Below are positions 15,477-22,946 of a stretch of DNA of 27,421 nt, in pieces (the stretch's first letter is position 1; every line of letters begins with the position of its first letter). Made by a program: the position numbers and the translations under genes. A model generated the notes under the pieces. That model was not told where the DNA came from. It searched no databases and saw nothing but the letters and a program-made list of their open reading frames with translations. This DNA is from JAKFDK01 sp036676195. Lineage in GTDB: Bacteria; Bacillota; Sulfobacillia; Symbiobacteriales; ZC4RG38. The stretch lies in contig JAKFDK010000007.1 of NCBI GenBank assembly GCA_036676195.1, positions 1-27,421 of the forward strand, read 5' to 3'.

Positions 15477-16265
15477 ATGCTTACAGGCTATCGCGCCCTG
15501 GACATGACCGGGTCCATGGGCTTTCTGTGTGGAAAGGTTCTGGGCGACCTGGGTGCCGATGTGATCAAGGTGGAACCGCCGGGCGGAGACCCGGCCCGGC
15601 GGTTCGGGCCTTTTTACCGGGACCAGCCCGACCCGGAAAAGAGCCTGTACTGGTGGGCTTATAACCATAACAAGCGCGGCATCACGCTGGATATCACCAG
15701 CCCGCCCGGGCGCGACCTGTTTCTGCGCCTGGTGGCTTCGGCCGACCTGGTGCTCGAAAGTTACCAGCCGGGTCACCTGGACGCGTTGGGAATTGGCTAT
15801 GCCGAACTGGCGGCGGTGAACCCCGGGGTGGTGCTGGTGTCGATTACCCCCTGCGGCCAGACCGACCCCTGCCTGAATTTCGCCGGTTCTGATCCGGAAG
15901 CCACGGCCGTGGCCGGTGAGCCGGGCGGTCCCCTGCTGCGGGTCACGGTGCCGCAGGCTCTCATGTGGGTGGGGGTAGAGGCAGCAGTGGGGGCCATGGC
16001 CGCCCTCGGCCAGCGCCTGCATACCGGCGCGGGCCGGCGGGTGGGCGTATCGTTGCAGGCCAAGGAATTCTGGCAGGAGGTGGAGCATCCCGACCTGGGG
16101 GTGACCATTCGTTACCCCGGCATGTTCGGCCGCTTCAGCCGTTACCCCGCCCCGGCCTTCCGGTACGCTCCCCTGATCGGTGAGCACAACCAGGAGATCC
16201 TGGGCGTTGAACTGGGGCTGTCCGCCGTGGAACTGCAAAGTCTGGCCTACAGGCATATCATTTAA
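15477..16265 (+). CDS. Family III (CaiB/BaiF) CoA-transferase lacking its central domain
   Basis: Only 262 residues are present, against about 380-430 for the family. The N-terminal part is normal: GYRALDMTG, KVLGDLGADVIKVEPPGGDPARRFGPF, NHNKRGITLDI, LVLESYQPGHLDALGIGY. It continues to RRVGVSLQA (residue 195). The sequence then jumps directly to a normal family C-terminus (KEFWQEVEHPDLGVTIRYPG, APLIGEHNQEIL). About 115 residues, matching the small domain and linker, are absent with the frame preserved. At the position of the usual catalytic aspartate the sequence reads TVPQALMW. The ATG at 15477 has an ideal GGAGGG. The ATG at 15450 is an alternative. Full catalytic activity is doubtful. Confidence 0.85.
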   Translation: MLTGYRALDMTGSMGFLCGKVLGDLGADVIKVEPPGGDPARRFGPFYRDQPDPEKSLYWWAYNHNKRGITLDITSPPGRDLFLRLVASADLVLESYQPGHLDALGIGYAELAAVNPGVVLVSITPCGQTDPCLNFAGSDPEATAVAGEPGGPLLRVTVPQALMWVGVEAAVGAMAALGQRLHTGAGRRVGVSLQAKEFWQEVEHPDLGVTIRYPGMFGRFSRYPAPAFRYAPLIGEHNQEILGVELGLSAVELQSLAYRHII

Positions 16266-16310
16266 CGAGCGGCCACTGGTTGGTCGCGTCTGTCCAGCCT
16301 ACCGCGTTGC

Positions 16311-16340
16311 AGCCCTGCCCCCATCTTTTGGGGCAGGGCT
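16311..16340 (+). terminator. Hairpin after the CoA-transferase
   Basis: AGCCCTGCCCC (16311-16321) pairs perfectly with GGGGCAGGGCT (16330-16340), an 11-bp stem 46 bases after the stop. The downstream T content is modest, so efficiency is uncertain. Confidence 0.65.
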
Positions 16341-16440
16341 ATCTTGGACTTACTATTTGCTATGGGAAGGAACTTTGAGGGATTCATCGTATTTCAGAGA
16401 AGAAACATAAGAGTGCACAGTTGAAATTGGCGATCTGAGG

Positions 16441-16474
16441 ATGGCGGTCATTTCGGGGTGAAACGGGCCGCCAT
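16441..16474. promoter_or_regulatory. Nested inverted repeat upstream of the liv promoter
   Basis: ATGGCGG (16441-16447) and CCGCCAT (16468-16474) are perfect inverted arms enclosing TTTC-GGGGT-GAAA. The element ends 17 bases before the -24 box and is a candidate activator-binding site. The other intergenic bases back to 16341 show nothing further. Confidence 0.45.
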
Positions 16475-16490
16475 CCGGTCCAAACCGCAC

Positions 16491-16506
16491 CGGCATGGTT
16501 CTTGCA
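16491..16506 (+). promoter_or_regulatory. Sigma-54 (-24/-12) promoter of the liv-type operon
   Basis: CGGCAT-GGTTC-TTGCA matches the sigma-54 consensus with GG at -24 and GC at -12. It overlaps the in-frame ATG at 16495. That ATG therefore cannot be the translation start, and the ATG at 16561 is favoured. Confidence 0.8.
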
Positions 16507-16560
16507 CATTACCGGGCCGAGGCCGTGCAACGGCCACCACTGGTGCGAGGGGGAACGGGA

Positions 16561-17799
16561 ATGACAAGGAGAAAGCGGGTTGCAGTTTCGCTGCTGTTGG
16601 CGTGGTCTGGCATGGTGGCTCTGATGGGCTGTGGATCGGGTGGCGCAGGGGGTGCCAGCACCTCCGGTGCGGCCACTGGCAGCACGGGAGCCGCCCCAGG
16701 CGCAGGCAGTGCCGCCAGCGCAGTCAGTAAGGATCCGATCAAGTTAGGGGTACTGGTTTCCGAGACTGGGTCCGCAAGCTGGCTGGGCGAGCCGGAGATT
16801 AAGGGAGCCAAGCTGGCGGCGGAGGAGATTAACGCCAAGGGCGGCATTGACGGCCGCAAGGTGGAACTGGTCATTCATAATGACGAGTCCACCCCGGAAA
16901 AGGCCGTGATCGGGGCCAAGAGACTCGTTGAGCAGGACAAGGTCGTTGCCATCATCGGGACTTCTCTGGTGGCAACGTCCAAGGCCATTTCGCCCCTGCT
17001 GAAGGAGAAGGGGCCCATTGCCTATTCGCTCTCGGCCGGATATCCCCCCGAGCATGAATACATGTTTGCCGGCAGCGTGCACACCGAGTTCATGCAGGAA
17101 ACCATCATGGACTGGTTCAAGGACAAGGGTTTCAAGAAGGTGGCCCTGCTGGCGACCACCGACTCCACCGGACAGGTGGCGGTAGATGCGATCAAGCAGG
17201 TGGCTCCTCGGGCCGGGGTTGAGGTTGTCGCTCTGGAGCGCATGAACACCAACGATGTGGACGTCACCCCGCAGTTGACCCGCATCCGTTCTGCCCAGCC
17301 GGACGCCATGATTGCCTGGCTGACCGGCAAGCCGGCCGGTGTGGTGGTCAAGAACGTCTACCAGTTAGACCTGACCTTCCCGCTGTTTGTCTCCACCGGC
17401 AACATTTCGTACACCTTTGCCGACAGCATCAAGACCTTTCAGCCCAAGAGCCTGATTCTGCCCAGCACGAAGGACATCGCCTGGGAGGACCTCCCGGCTG
17501 ATGACCCTCAGCGCAAGATCAATGAGGCGTTCCACAAGAGCTATTTTGAACATTACAAGCAGCATGCCGACTACGGGCCGCCGGTGGCCTACGATGGCGT
17601 GATGCTGGTGGCCGAGGCGATCAAGAAGGCCGGTAGCACCGACCCGGTGAAGGTCAAGGAGGCCATGGAGAGCATCCAGGGCTACGCCGGCCTGGTAGGT
17701 GTTTACGCATTCAGCAAGGATAATCACCGCGGCACGGGTCGGAAGGATACAGTCCTGATTCAGGTCAAGGACGGCAAGTTCTCTCTGTTCTGGAGGTGA
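16561..17799 (+). CDS. Branched-chain-amino-acid-type ABC binding lipoprotein (LivJ-like)
   Basis: This extracytoplasmic receptor of 412 residues belongs to the type I periplasmic-binding-protein fold. A basic n-region and hydrophobic core end in the lipobox LMGC (Cys24), followed by a Gly/Ala/Ser linker. The mature domain begins IKLGVLVSETGSASWLG and has the family features GAKLAAEEINAKGGIDGRKVELV and KRLVEQDKVVAIIG. The start at 16561 is fixed by the lipobox position, a GAGGGGG site and the promoter overlap of the longer frame. It is first of five transporter genes. Ligands in this family include amino acids, amides and aromatic or short-chain acids, and the specificity here is unknown. Confidence 0.92.
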   Translation: MTRRKRVAVSLLLAWSGMVALMGCGSGGAGGASTSGAATGSTGAAPGAGSAASAVSKDPIKLGVLVSETGSASWLGEPEIKGAKLAAEEINAKGGIDGRKVELVIHNDESTPEKAVIGAKRLVEQDKVVAIIGTSLVATSKAISPLLKEKGPIAYSLSAGYPPEHEYMFAGSVHTEFMQETIMDWFKDKGFKKVALLATTDSTGQVAVDAIKQVAPRAGVEVVALERMNTNDVDVTPQLTRIRSAQPDAMIAWLTGKPAGVVVKNVYQLDLTFPLFVSTGNISYTFADSIKTFQPKSLILPSTKDIAWEDLPADDPQRKINEAFHKSYFEHYKQHADYGPPVAYDGVMLVAEAIKKAGSTDPVKVKEAMESIQGYAGLVGVYAFSKDNHRGTGRKDTVLIQVKDGKFSLFWR

Positions 17800-17803
17800 A
17801 CCG

Positions 17804-18685
17804 GTGGCTGGAAACGCCGCAGCTCAGTTGTTGCAAATCCTGGTAGGCGGCCTGACCGCCGGCAGTGTTTACGCCCTCATTGCGCTGGGCTTCACGCTAA
17901 TCTATAACGTGAGTCGGGTGATCAACCTGGCCCAGGGAGAGTTCGTCTCCCTGGGCGCCCTGCTCATGATTACGCTCACGACCTCCGTGCAGATTCCCCT
18001 GCTGCCGGCCCTGATCATTACCATAGTGGTCCTGTCGGTGTTAGGCATGTTCCTGGAGCGGTTTGGTATGCGCACGGCCAAGGGGGCCAACCTGACCACC
18101 CTGCTCATTATCACCATCGGGGCATCGATTTTCCTGCGCGGGGTTGCCCTGTTGGCCTGGGGCCGCGATCCTTACTCACTGCCGGCCTTTTCCGGAGAAA
18201 AACCGATGCAGTTGTTTGGGGCGGCCGTGCAGCCCCAGGTGTTCTGGGTCCTGGGTACGCTGGCAGCCGTCGCCATCTGCCTGTGGTTCTACTTTGAGCG
18301 GACCTGGCACGGCAAGGCGATGGTGGCCTGTGCTGAGAATCCGCCGGCTGCCTCCCTGATTGGGATCAACGTGCGGCGGATGGTGCAGATTTCCTTTGCC
18401 CTCAGTGCCGCCATTGGAGCACTGGGGGGCGCGGTGGTGGCCCCTATCACCTTCATGACCTATGACGGTGGCACCATGCTGGGTCTCAAGGGCTTTGTGG
18501 CGGCGATCCTGGGCGGGCTGGGCAACAACTGGGGGGCAGTTACCGGTGGTATACTGCTTGGCCTGTTAGAAGCGCTGGCCGCCGGTTATGTCTCGTCTCT
18601 GTTCAAAGAGACAGTCTCCCTGCTGGTTCTGGTAGCGGTGCTGATGTATCGGCCGAGCGGCCTGTTAGGGGGGGCACGCTCATGA
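17804..18685 (+). CDS. livH: Branched-chain-type ABC permease (LivH-like)
   Basis: This membrane permease of 293 residues begins with the LivH hallmark segment (LVGGLTAGSVYALIALGFTLIYNVSRVINLAQGEF). It has a GGLGNNWGAVTGGILLGLLEAL region near the end for ATPase coupling. The GTG start follows GGAGGTG, which includes the stop of the binding-protein gene. The symbol denotes the family only, since substrate specificity is not shown. Confidence 0.93.
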   Translation: MAGNAAAQLLQILVGGLTAGSVYALIALGFTLIYNVSRVINLAQGEFVSLGALLMITLTTSVQIPLLPALIITIVVLSVLGMFLERFGMRTAKGANLTTLLIITIGASIFLRGVALLAWGRDPYSLPAFSGEKPMQLFGAAVQPQVFWVLGTLAAVAICLWFYFERTWHGKAMVACAENPPAASLIGINVRRMVQISFALSAAIGALGGAVVAPITFMTYDGGTMLGLKGFVAAILGGLGNNWGAVTGGILLGLLEALAAGYVSSLFKETVSLLVLVAVLMYRPSGLLGGARS

Positions 18686-19644
18686 GCCGTGGCCTGGTCA
18701 TTTTTGCCGTGGTCCTGGCTGCAACTCCCCTGGTCCTGCAGGGCCATTACTTGTTGGGCGTATCGGTTCTGGTGGGCATCTTTGCCCTGGCCACCCTCGG
18801 GCTCGATCTGCTGTTCGGTTACTCCGGGCAACTGTCGCTGGGGCAGGCTGCTTTCATGGGGGTGGGGGCATACACCAGCGGCCTGCTGACCACTCGGTTT
18901 CACCTGCCACCACTGGTGGCGATTGTGGCCGGCTGCGTGCTGGCCGCCGCCCTGGCCCTGGCGGTGGGCCGACCGGTTTTGCGGCTGCGCGGTTACTACC
19001 TGGTGCTGGCCACCCTGACCGGTGGGCTGATCTTTGAAATGCTGCTGGTCGGGTGGCGCGACCTGACCGGCGGACCGTCGGGGTTGGCCGGCGTGCCTCC
19101 GTTCAGCCTGGGTGGCCTGGTGTTTACCTCAGATGTGCACTACCACTACCTGGTCTGGACGCTGGTGCTGGTCGCCTTTGTGGGACTCCGGTTCCTGACC
19201 GGGGGTCGGATCGGACGGGCCTTGCGGGCCGTGGCGACCGATGATGTGGCGGCCAGTGTTTTCAGCATCGACGTGGCCAAACTCAAGGTGCAGGCGTTCG
19301 TCATCAGCGCGATTCTGGCCGCCGTTGCCGGTAGCCTGTTTGCCCATTACACGCGCTTTATGTCTCCGGACATGGTGGGCATGCAAACGTCCTTTGCCCT
19401 GGTGACCATGGTCGCTCTGGGTGGCATGGGCCATCTCTGGGGTGCCATTCTGGGCACTTTCCTGCTCAAGTTGCTGCCAGAGTTGATCGGCTGGATGCGG
19501 GACTACCAGTTGATTATCCATGGCCTGATTCTGATGAGCCTCATGATCGGCATGCCCAGGGGGATTGCCGGTGCCGTTCACAACCTGATGGCGAGGAAGG
19601 GGGGCGCGTTGCATGGCGGCCTTGCTGCAGGTCAGCGCAATTAG
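18682..19644 (+). CDS. livM: Branched-chain-type ABC permease (LivM-like)
   Basis: This second membrane subunit has 320 residues. Typical LivM features are LDLLFGYSGQLSLGQAAFMGVGAY near the N-terminus, GGPSGLAGVP in the middle and GGMGHLWGAILGTFLL near the C-terminus. Its ATG overlaps the livH stop by four bases, and its own end overlaps livG by 32 bases. The operon is tightly coupled translationally. Confidence 0.93.
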   Translation: MSRGLVIFAVVLAATPLVLQGHYLLGVSVLVGIFALATLGLDLLFGYSGQLSLGQAAFMGVGAYTSGLLTTRFHLPPLVAIVAGCVLAAALALAVGRPVLRLRGYYLVLATLTGGLIFEMLLVGWRDLTGGPSGLAGVPPFSLGGLVFTSDVHYHYLVWTLVLVAFVGLRFLTGGRIGRALRAVATDDVAASVFSIDVAKLKVQAFVISAILAAVAGSLFAHYTRFMSPDMVGMQTSFALVTMVALGGMGHLWGAILGTFLLKLLPELIGWMRDYQLIIHGLILMSLMIGMPRGIAGAVHNLMARKGGALHGGLAAGQRN

Positions 19645-20386
19645 TAAGCGGTTCGGCGGCATTCAGGCCCTGCGCAACGTTTCCTTCGCCGTGGAAGCCG
19701 GCAGCGTGACAGCACTGGTGGGTCCCAATGGGGCGGGAAAGACGACTTGTTTCAACGTGGTCAGCGGGGTTTTGCCTGGCGACGAAGGCCAGATTGAGTT
19801 CAAGGGCCAGTCCATTTTCCGGCTGCCGCCCCATGAAATTGGGCGCCGGGGCCTGGGGCGGAGCTTTCAGAATGTACGGTTGTTTCCCAACATGACGGTG
19901 CTGGAGAATGTGATGGTGGGGTGTCACCGGCGGACCCAAACGGGGTTCTGGGCCGGTGCCCTGAACCTGAGGAGTGCCCGGAATGAAGAGCGGTGGATGC
20001 ACGAGCAGGCCATGACCGCCCTGGAATTTGTCGGGCTGGCCGGCCGGGCCCATGGGCCGGCCACCGGGATTCCGCTGGGAGAAGAAAAGCTGCTGGAGAT
20101 TGCCCGGGCGCTGGCCATGGACCCCGCTCTGCTGCTGCTGGACGAACCGGCCGCCGGGCTGAACGATGCCGAAACCCAGAACCTGGCCAACCTGTTGCAG
20201 CGCCTGCGGTCAGCAGGGCGTACCGTTCTAATTGTGGAACACAACATGAACCTGGTGATGGGGGTTTCGGACCGGGTCGTGGTGCTTAATTACGGTGAAA
20301 AGATTGCCGACGGCAGCCCTGAGCAAGTTCAGGAAGACCCGGGCGTGATCGCGGCCTATCTGGGAGGGGTCGACGCCCCATGCTAA
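19613..20386 (+). CDS. livG: Branched-chain-type ABC ATPase (LivG-like)
   Basis: This ATPase subunit of 257 residues has Walker A GPNGAGKTT (37-45), LGRSFQNVRLFPNMTVLENV for the Q-loop, Walker B LLLLDEP and the switch histidine in VEHNMNLVM. The signature region reads PLGEEKLLEIARAL in place of LSGGQ. LivG proteins are naturally loose here, but two glutamates at these positions are notable. The ATG at 19613 lies inside the end of livM. LivG forms a heterodimer with the following LivF. Confidence 0.93.
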   Translation: MAALLQVSAISKRFGGIQALRNVSFAVEAGSVTALVGPNGAGKTTCFNVVSGVLPGDEGQIEFKGQSIFRLPPHEIGRRGLGRSFQNVRLFPNMTVLENVMVGCHRRTQTGFWAGALNLRSARNEERWMHEQAMTALEFVGLAGRAHGPATGIPLGEEKLLEIARALAMDPALLLLDEPAAGLNDAETQNLANLLQRLRSAGRTVLIVEHNMNLVMGVSDRVVVLNYGEKIADGSPEQVQEDPGVIAAYLGGVDAPC

Positions 20387-21114
20387 CGATCAATGACCTG
20401 CGCGCCGGGTACGGTCGGAATCAGGTGCTCCGGGGCATTTCGCTCTCGGTGCAGCCAGGCGAAGTGGTGACGGTCCTGGGGGCAAACGGTGCCGGGAAAA
20501 CGACCCTGCTCAAGGCGATTTGCGGTCTGATTCAACCGGAGAAGGGGACGGTCTCCTTCGCCGGCCAGGACGTGACCGGCAAACCCGCCCATGAGATCGT
20601 GCGATCAGGGCTATGCCTGGTCCCGGAAGGGCGGCAGACCTTTGCCGGGCTGACAGTGCTGGATAACCTGATGCTGGCGGCCCAGTATGGCCGCAGCACC
20701 AGAGCCACGCCCGATGAGGTATCCCGTGATCTGGCCAGTGTGTTTGAGCTTTTCCCGCGGTTGAGGGAGCGCCAGAGCCAACGGGCCGGGACCCTCTCCG
20801 GCGGTGAGGGACAGATGCTGGCGATCGGCCGGGCGCTGATGTGCCGGCCCCGCCTGCTGATGATGGACGAGCCTTCCCTTGGGCTGGCGCCCAAGGTGGT
20901 GCAGGAGATCTTCGCGATTATCCGGGACCTGCGGCAGAAGGTACCGGTCCTGCTGGTGGAACAGAACGCCCACGCGGCTCTGACGGTCTCGGACCGGGGC
21001 GCAGTACTGGAGACCGGCCACGTCGTTCTGGCCGGTCCCTCCCGGGAACTGCTGGTTGACCCTCGGGTCCGTGAGCACTATCTGGGTACGGCCGGGGGAC
21101 GGCACCAGGCCTGA
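20380..21114 (+). CDS. livF: Branched-chain-type ABC ATPase (LivF-like)
   Basis: This second ATPase of the importer has 244 residues. Walker A is GANGAGKTT, followed by the LivF-specific CLVPEGRQTFAGLTVLDNL. The signature is LSGGEGQML, Walker B is RLLMMDEPSLGLAP, and the histidine lies in LLVEQNAHAAL. The sequence ATGCTAA makes start and stop overlap with livG. It is the last transporter gene, 49 bases before the regulator EBP2. Confidence 0.93.
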   Translation: MLTINDLRAGYGRNQVLRGISLSVQPGEVVTVLGANGAGKTTLLKAICGLIQPEKGTVSFAGQDVTGKPAHEIVRSGLCLVPEGRQTFAGLTVLDNLMLAAQYGRSTRATPDEVSRDLASVFELFPRLRERQSQRAGTLSGGEGQMLAIGRALMCRPRLLMMDEPSLGLAPKVVQEIFAIIRDLRQKVPVLLVEQNAHAALTVSDRGAVLETGHVVLAGPSRELLVDPRVREHYLGTAGGRHQA

Positions 21115-21163
21115 CCCTGTTCAGAGGATTTGACAGTCCCACTGGCTGGAGGTGCACCTCGAC

Positions 21164-22774
21164 ATGATGTCTGAGACGGCGGGTGACCCCTTGCTGCAGG
21201 TTCTGTTGGCGGCGCTCCCCCTGATTGCGCGGATTACCGGCGGCAACGCCCTGGTGGCGGATCGGGCGGGCGTCAAAATCTTTACGGTGGACCATGAGGG
21301 CCGGGAGGTGCCAACCGAGCAGGGCATTGTGCACGAGTTAAGTCGGAAGGCGGCGGCGACCGGTCAGCCGGTGTTCGGCCCTTCCCAACGGCATCCCGGC
21401 GCCCACGCCTGGGCCATGCCCCTGGGGGATTATGTGCTGGCTGCTTCGAACGGGGAGCGGACGGCCCGGGAGTCACAACTGCGCGCGTCGCTGCAGGCGG
21501 CCATTCCTCTGATTGCCAAGGTCGCCGGGGGAGAGGCCGTGATCTTTGACCAGGCCGGGCGCCGTCTCATGAGCGCTCTTTCGGACGGCACCACTGACCC
21601 TTCCCGACTGGGGGGTGTCAGTGAATCCAGCCGGCGGGCGATTGAAACCGGGCGTCCCAACATCAGCCCGTCGACCTCAGTGGCGGGAGCCATTGCGGTT
21701 CGCATTCCCATTACCCGGGAGTTTGGCTTTGGATTTAACAACGCCCTGGCGGTGCAGAAAGAGCAGAAGCTGCTGGAGGAAATGAAGCGGCGGCAGCCGA
21801 CCCGTTACTCCTGGGACCATATCGTTTCGCAAAGCCGGGCGATGCACACAGCCCTCGCCATGGCCCGGCGTGCTGCCGCCACCCAGTCTCCGGTTTGGAT
21901 CTATGGGGAGACCGGTACCGGCAAGGAACTGTTTGCCCAGGCCATTCACTCGGCCAGTCTGCGGCGGGACCGACCGTTTCTGGCCATTAACTGCGCGGCG
22001 TTGCCGGCCAACCTGGTGGAAAGCAACCTCTTCGGCTATGTGGAGGGTGCCTTTACCGGGGCCCGCAAGGGCGGCCAGGCGGGGGTGTTTGAAGAAGCCA
22101 ACGGCGGCACGCTGCTCCTGGACGAGATCAGTGAAATGGACCTCGGCTTGCAGGCCAAGCTGCTGCGGGTTTTACAGGAGCGCGAGGTTTGTCGTATCGG
22201 CTCCACCCGGCCCATTCCCGTTGATGTGCGCATTATCTGTACCACCAACCGGGATTTGGGCCTGATGGCCCAGCAGGGCAAATTCCGGGAAGATCTGTTT
22301 TACCGGCTCAATGTGGTCGATATTCCAGTGCCACCTCTGCGGGAGCGGCGGGAGGATATCCCGTCACTGGTGGAGCATTTCCTGACTACCTGCAGTTTGC
22401 GGGTGGGCCGGCTGGTCGTACGGATTGAACCTGCCGCCATGTCGCAACTGGTGGCCTACGACTGGCCGGGTAATGTCCGGGAACTGCAAAACTGCGTGGA
22501 ACGGGCCATCAACCTGGTTGAGGAAGATATTGTATTGACCCGTCATTTGCCGCCACGAGTGGTAGGCACTGCCCCGGCCATTACGCCGGCGGCGCTGACC
22601 CTGGACGAGGCGATCCGTCAGGCCGAACGCGATGTGATTCTGCAAACGATCAAGGATGTCGGTGGCAACCGGGCACGGGCCGCCAGCCGCCTGGGCATCA
22701 GTGTGACCACCTTGTGGCGGAAACTGCGGGAACACGGTTATGAGGCATCGGACACGGCATTGCCGCCGTCTTAG
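21164..22774 (+). CDS. Sigma-54-dependent enhancer-binding regulator EBP2
   Basis: This is a paralogue of EBP1 with 536 residues from the ATG at 21164 (GGAGGTG nine bases upstream). The sensor is a clear tandem duplication. Unit 1 (about 15-99) contains ALPLIARITGGNALVADRAG and AATGQPVFGPS. Unit 2 (about 112-197) contains AIPLIAKVAGGEAVIFDQAG and IETGRPNISPS, ending RIPITREFGFGFNNALAV. The AAA+ domain has GETGTGKE (248-255), GAFTGA (295-300), LLLDE (317-321) and DWPGNVRELQN. A Fis-type HTH is at about 498-521 (GGNRARAASRLGISVTTLWRKL), nearly the same as in EBP1, so the two may recognise similar sites. It lies in the liv transcript, so it may autoregulate through the sigma-54 promoter, and it adjoins the ribBA-type gene. 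Confidence 0.93.
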   Translation: MMSETAGDPLLQVLLAALPLIARITGGNALVADRAGVKIFTVDHEGREVPTEQGIVHELSRKAAATGQPVFGPSQRHPGAHAWAMPLGDYVLAASNGERTARESQLRASLQAAIPLIAKVAGGEAVIFDQAGRRLMSALSDGTTDPSRLGGVSESSRRAIETGRPNISPSTSVAGAIAVRIPITREFGFGFNNALAVQKEQKLLEEMKRRQPTRYSWDHIVSQSRAMHTALAMARRAAATQSPVWIYGETGTGKELFAQAIHSASLRRDRPFLAINCAALPANLVESNLFGYVEGAFTGARKGGQAGVFEEANGGTLLLDEISEMDLGLQAKLLRVLQEREVCRIGSTRPIPVDVRIICTTNRDLGLMAQQGKFREDLFYRLNVVDIPVPPLRERREDIPSLVEHFLTTCSLRVGRLVVRIEPAAMSQLVAYDWPGNVRELQNCVERAINLVEEDIVLTRHLPPRVVGTAPAITPAALTLDEAIRQAERDVILQTIKDVGGNRARAASRLGISVTTLWRKLREHGYEASDTALPPS

Positions 22775-22791
22775 CATACACGGTTGAATGG

Positions 22792-22801
22792 TGCAATTGC
22801 A
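22792..22801. promoter_or_regulatory. Palindrome upstream of the ribBA-type promoter
   Basis: TGCAATTGCA is a perfect 10-bp palindrome about 60 bases upstream of the -24 box. It is a possible activator site, but short enough to occur by chance. Confidence 0.3.
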
Positions 22802-22811
22802 GATTTGAAAC

Positions 22812-22845
22812 GAGCCGGGCCGGGGCGTCGCCCCAGGCCCGGCTC
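22812..22845 (+). terminator. Large G+C hairpin after EBP2
   Basis: GAGCCGGGCC pairs with GGCCCGGCTC, enclosing GGGGC-GTC-GCCCC with a single bulged A. The resulting stem has 15 pairs with a three-base loop. No T-run follows. It probably marks the end of the liv-EBP2 transcript, just before the next promoter. Confidence 0.65.
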
Positions 22846-22862
22846 CTGGGTCTTCCGGGGGC

Positions 22863-22878
22863 TGGCATGTCTCTTGCT
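22863..22878 (+). promoter_or_regulatory. Sigma-54 (-24/-12) promoter of the ribBA-type gene
   Basis: TGGCAT-GTCTC-TTGCT is an essentially perfect -24/-12 element, followed by an A+T-rich initiation region. The gene starts 68 bases downstream after GAAGGAGG. Confidence 0.88.
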
Positions 22879-22946
22879 TAAAATTAAGATAACAGAATCC
22901 TGCTCCATATTTTCGGGATGAGGGGACCCGACGAAGGAGGCGAACC

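Noticed and set aside
16495..16560. Upstream ATG as start of the LivJ-like protein
   Set aside because: It overlaps the -24 element of the sigma-54 promoter and would place 22 residues before a complete lipoprotein signal peptide.
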